From: Chitinophaga pinensis
Lineage (GTDB): Bacteria > Bacteroidota > Bacteroidia > UBA4408
Assembly (NCBI GenBank): GCA_945861665.1
Contig: CAMAVS010000004.1
Span: 62,001-126,000 of the forward strand
Length of the DNA stretch: 64,000 nucleotides
Reading direction: 5' to 3'
Shown here one piece after another: positions 62,187 through 64,000 of the stretch (its first letter is position 1; every line of letters begins with the position of its first letter). The notes beneath the pieces were generated by a model. That model was not told the DNA's origin. It did no database searches and saw only the letters and a list, made by a program, of their open reading frames with translations. A program made the translations under genes and the position numbers.

Positions 62187-63197
62187 TTATTTCTCAAGCC
62201 TCTTTATACCTTCAATGGCTTTTTGATAGCCGTAATTAATTTCTATAGCAGTGGTATAATCGGCTTTAGCTGCTTTTACATTGCCCAACGTTTCGTAACA
62301 CAAACCGCGCATATAAACAGCAGTATAGTACTTTTTATCGGCCTCAAATGACTTGCTAAAATATTCCAATGCCTTATCGTACAGCTTCAGGTATTCAAAA
62401 TGTATATAGCCTAAATTGTAATTGGCATTTTTATTTTTTGGGTCAATTTGTAAAATTGCAGTATAGGCTTCAATGGCCCTGTTTAACTCCCCGTGATCTT
62501 GGTAAAACATACCCAAACTATAATATGCTTCAATACTTTTAGAATTTAAGAGTATGGCACTTTTAAAATATTCCACCGCAAGTGCATTGTGTTTTGCAGC
62601 CGCAATTATTCCCAATTGCATAAATGCATCATAATAGTCGGGATCTTGCTCCACCGTTGTTTCAAAACTCGAGATTGCTTTTGCTGTATCACCCAACTCT
62701 TTAAAGTTCATTCCTTTAATGAAATAGGCTTTCGGATTGTTTATGTCAATTTTCAGTACCTTATCGAGGTATTGAATAGAAGTTTTTAATTGCTTTACAT
62801 ACAAGTACAATTCAGCAAGTTTTAACAAGCCTTCCACATTTTTACTGTCGAGCAAAACACATTTTTCCAATGCCGCTTTTGCATAGCCTGAACTACCCAT
62901 CACAAAATACACATCGGAAAGGGTTAAAAAATAATTTGCCTTGGTGCTGTCTAAGCTTATTGCCATTTGTATATCTTTCAATGCAGACGCAGCGTCTTTT
63001 GCCTCGAAATAGTATTTTGCACGTTCGTTATACAAATCGCCATTCTTTGGATTACTTTCAATTTTAGAATTCAATTCCAACAAAGGTTTAGGAATATTAA
63101 GCCCTTCAACAACCTGTTTGTTTTCTTCCTTGGCCGGATTGCCGCAAGAGAACATCAAAAAAGAAATAACAACAAGTGTGTAAACGTATTTTGTCAT
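62187..63197 (-). CDS. TPR lipoprotein
   Basis: This 336-residue lipoprotein has the lipobox LMFSC (Cys at residue 18) and then nine to ten tetratricopeptide repeats (about 35-335), including YFIKGMNFKELGDTAKAI and NANYNLGYIHFEYLKLYDKAL. It should sit in the outer or inner membrane as a protein scaffold; no partner is known. ATG 63197 (MTKYVY) is used over 63206. A TATTTTTG element lies six bases before the ATG, next to the recA terminator hairpin. Confidence 0.88.
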   Translation of the reverse strand: MTKYVYTLVVISFLMFSCGNPAKEENKQVVEGLNIPKPLLELNSKIESNPKNGDLYNERAKYYFEAKDAASALKDIQMAISLDSTKANYFLTLSDVYFVMGSSGYAKAALEKCVLLDSKNVEGLLKLAELYLYVKQLKTSIQYLDKVLKIDINNPKAYFIKGMNFKELGDTAKAISSFETTVEQDPDYYDAFMQLGIIAAAKHNALAVEYFKSAILLNSKSIEAYYSLGMFYQDHGELNRAIEAYTAILQIDPKNKNANYNLGYIHFEYLKLYDKALEYFSKSFEADKKYYTAVYMRGLCYETLGNVKAAKADYTTAIEINYGYQKAIEGIKRLEK

Positions 63198-63206
63198 AGG
63201 GTACAA

Positions 63207-63238
63207 AAATAAAAAGAGATGGGAGTTTTCCCATCTCT
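63207..63238 (-). terminator. Rho-independent terminator after recA
   Basis: A perfect 10-bp stem AGAGATGGGA/TCCCATCTCT (63215-63238), closed by a four-base loop, is followed by a T-rich run on the minus strand. It ends recA transcription and lies just before the lipoprotein start. Confidence 0.9.
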
Positions 63239-63260
63239 AATGTAATTATTTATTCAATAC

Positions 63261-64000
63261 TTATGCTTTAGTACTTAGCGCTTCTCTAATCTTGCCCTCA
63301 ATTTCATCACACATTTCAGGATTGTCTAAAAACAATTGCTTAACTGCATCTCTACCCTGACCTAGCTTTGTCTCTCCGTAGCTAAACCAAGAACCACTTT
63401 TCTTTACAATGTTATGCTCAACACCCAAGTCAACAATTTCGCCCACTTTCGAAACACCCAATCCGTACATAATATCAAACTCTGCCAATCTAAAAGGAGG
63501 TGCTACTTTGTTCTTTACAACCTTCACCCTTGTTCTGTTACCTACAACTTCATCCCCATCTTTTATCTGACCTATTCTTCGTATGTCTAATCGCACAGAA
63601 GCATAGAACTTCAAGGCGTTACCACCAGTGGTAGTTTCAGGGTTACCAAACATAACACCAATTTTTTCACGCAATTGATTGATAAAAATACAACAACATC
63701 CTGTTTTGCTAATTGTTCCCGTTAATTTACGCAATGCTTGCGACATTAATCGCGCTTGCAATCCCATTTTGCTATCGCCCATTTCACCTTCTATTTCCGC
63801 TTTTGGAGTTAAAGCTGCTACTGAATCGATTACAATAATGTCTATTGCTCCAGAACGTATGAGGTTTTCTGCAATTTCAAGCGCTTGTTCACCATTATCA
63901 GGTTGTGATATCAATAAGTTTTGAACATCTACACCTAATTTTTTTGCGTAAAACTGATCGAATGCATGTTCTGCATCGATAAAAGCAGCAGTACCACCTA
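63261..64000 (-). CDS. recA: RecA recombinase, N-terminus beyond the window edge
   Basis: About 246 C-terminal residues are visible. [20 protein letters not shown], the Walker B region [22 protein letters not shown], loop L1 [44 protein letters not shown] (L2) and [12 protein letters not shown] identify RecA. It coats single-stranded DNA, pairs homologous strands and triggers LexA cleavage. The C-terminal tail is short and mixed in charge. The ATP-binding P-loop lies outside the window. Confidence 0.97.
   Translation of the reverse strand, partial: GGTAAFIDAEHAFDQFYAKKLGVDVQNLLISQPDNGEQALEIAENLIRSGAIDIIVIDSVAALTPKAEIEGEMGDSKMGLQARLMSQALRKLTGTISKTGCCCIFINQLREKIGVMFGNPETTTGGNALKFYASVRLDIRRIGQIKDGDEVVGNRTRVKVVKNKVAPPFRLAEFDIMYGLGVSKVGEIVDLGVEHNIVKKSGSWFSYGETKLGQGRDAVKQLFLDNPEMCDEIEGKIREALSTKA

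Overview
The window looks like chromosomal, mostly core DNA from a Bacteroidota bacterium. It is AT-rich, promoters have the Bacteroidota form TTG-N17-20-TAnnTTTG, most genes lack a Shine-Dalgarno sequence, and the gene families are typical of the phylum: a TonB receptor with a carboxypeptidase-like N-terminal domain, DUF2279, DUF4476, DUF4199, DUF3276, an OstA-like protein, a LytS/LytTR pair with a periplasmic propeller, folP-cdaA and a long IspH. The genus cannot be fixed from this sequence. No rRNA, tRNA, CRISPR array, insertion sequence or prophage was seen.

Layout. 1-8 kb: a cut NamZ-like muramidase, a LolE-like permease, an envelope protein, a TonB receptor, a phosphohexomutase and a secreted DUF4476 protein. 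8-15 kb: a LytTR response regulator and its large sensor kinase, queE, a TPR/propeller/OmpA envelope protein, and a decayed PKD-like lipoprotein gene (two frameshifts and a stop). 15-19 kb: the ftsB-thrS-infC-rpmI-rplT translation cluster; infC appears to start at ATA behind a strong GGAGG, and a hairpin lies in front of rplT. 19-31 kb: lolD, a TPR protein ending just after a membrane segment, HU, a Skp-like protein, L31 type B, a Cas4-like/exonuclease fusion (DUF2779), ridA, folP-cdaA (c-di-AMP), a duplicated DUF1599 protein, an OstA-like protein, an M42 peptidase, def and ruvX. 31.9 kb: a small SRP RNA gene that no protein-coding call covers, with a near-perfect promoter. 32-39 kb: a glycosyltransferase, an FAH-family hydrolase, a frameshifted PH-like gene, ispH, and mntR-mntH in which the Nramp transporter carries a C-terminal universal stress domain and a DtxR-type palindrome covers the promoter. 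39-47 kb: nth, an MsbA-like exporter, an AddA/RecB-type helicase-nuclease and two transporters. 47-61 kb: kdtA plus an envelope-sugar locus. 61-64 kb: rimO, a TPR lipoprotein and recA (cut by the window edge).

The sugar locus is the most coherent system. Four genes (wbpA, wbpB, wbpE and wbpD types) make up the known route from UDP-GlcNAc to UDP-2,3-diacetamido-2,3-dideoxy-glucuronate. Ugd plus UDP-glucuronate decarboxylase would give UDP-xylose; GalE and RmlB add UDP-galactose and the dTDP-4-keto-6-deoxyglucose precursor. A membrane LtaS-type sulfatase-fold enzyme sits in the middle and keeps the catalytic residues of phosphoglycerol/phosphoethanolamine transferases, which suggests that the polymer or lipid built here is also decorated with a phospho-group. 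No glycosyltransferase, flippase or polymerase for it is in the window.

I found no clearly undescribed multi-gene system. The strongest leads are the DUF2779 nuclease fusion, the MntR operator with the Nramp-Usp fusion, the non-canonical infC start with the rplT leader hairpin, the LtaS-like enzyme inside the diacetamido-uronate locus, and two broken genes.
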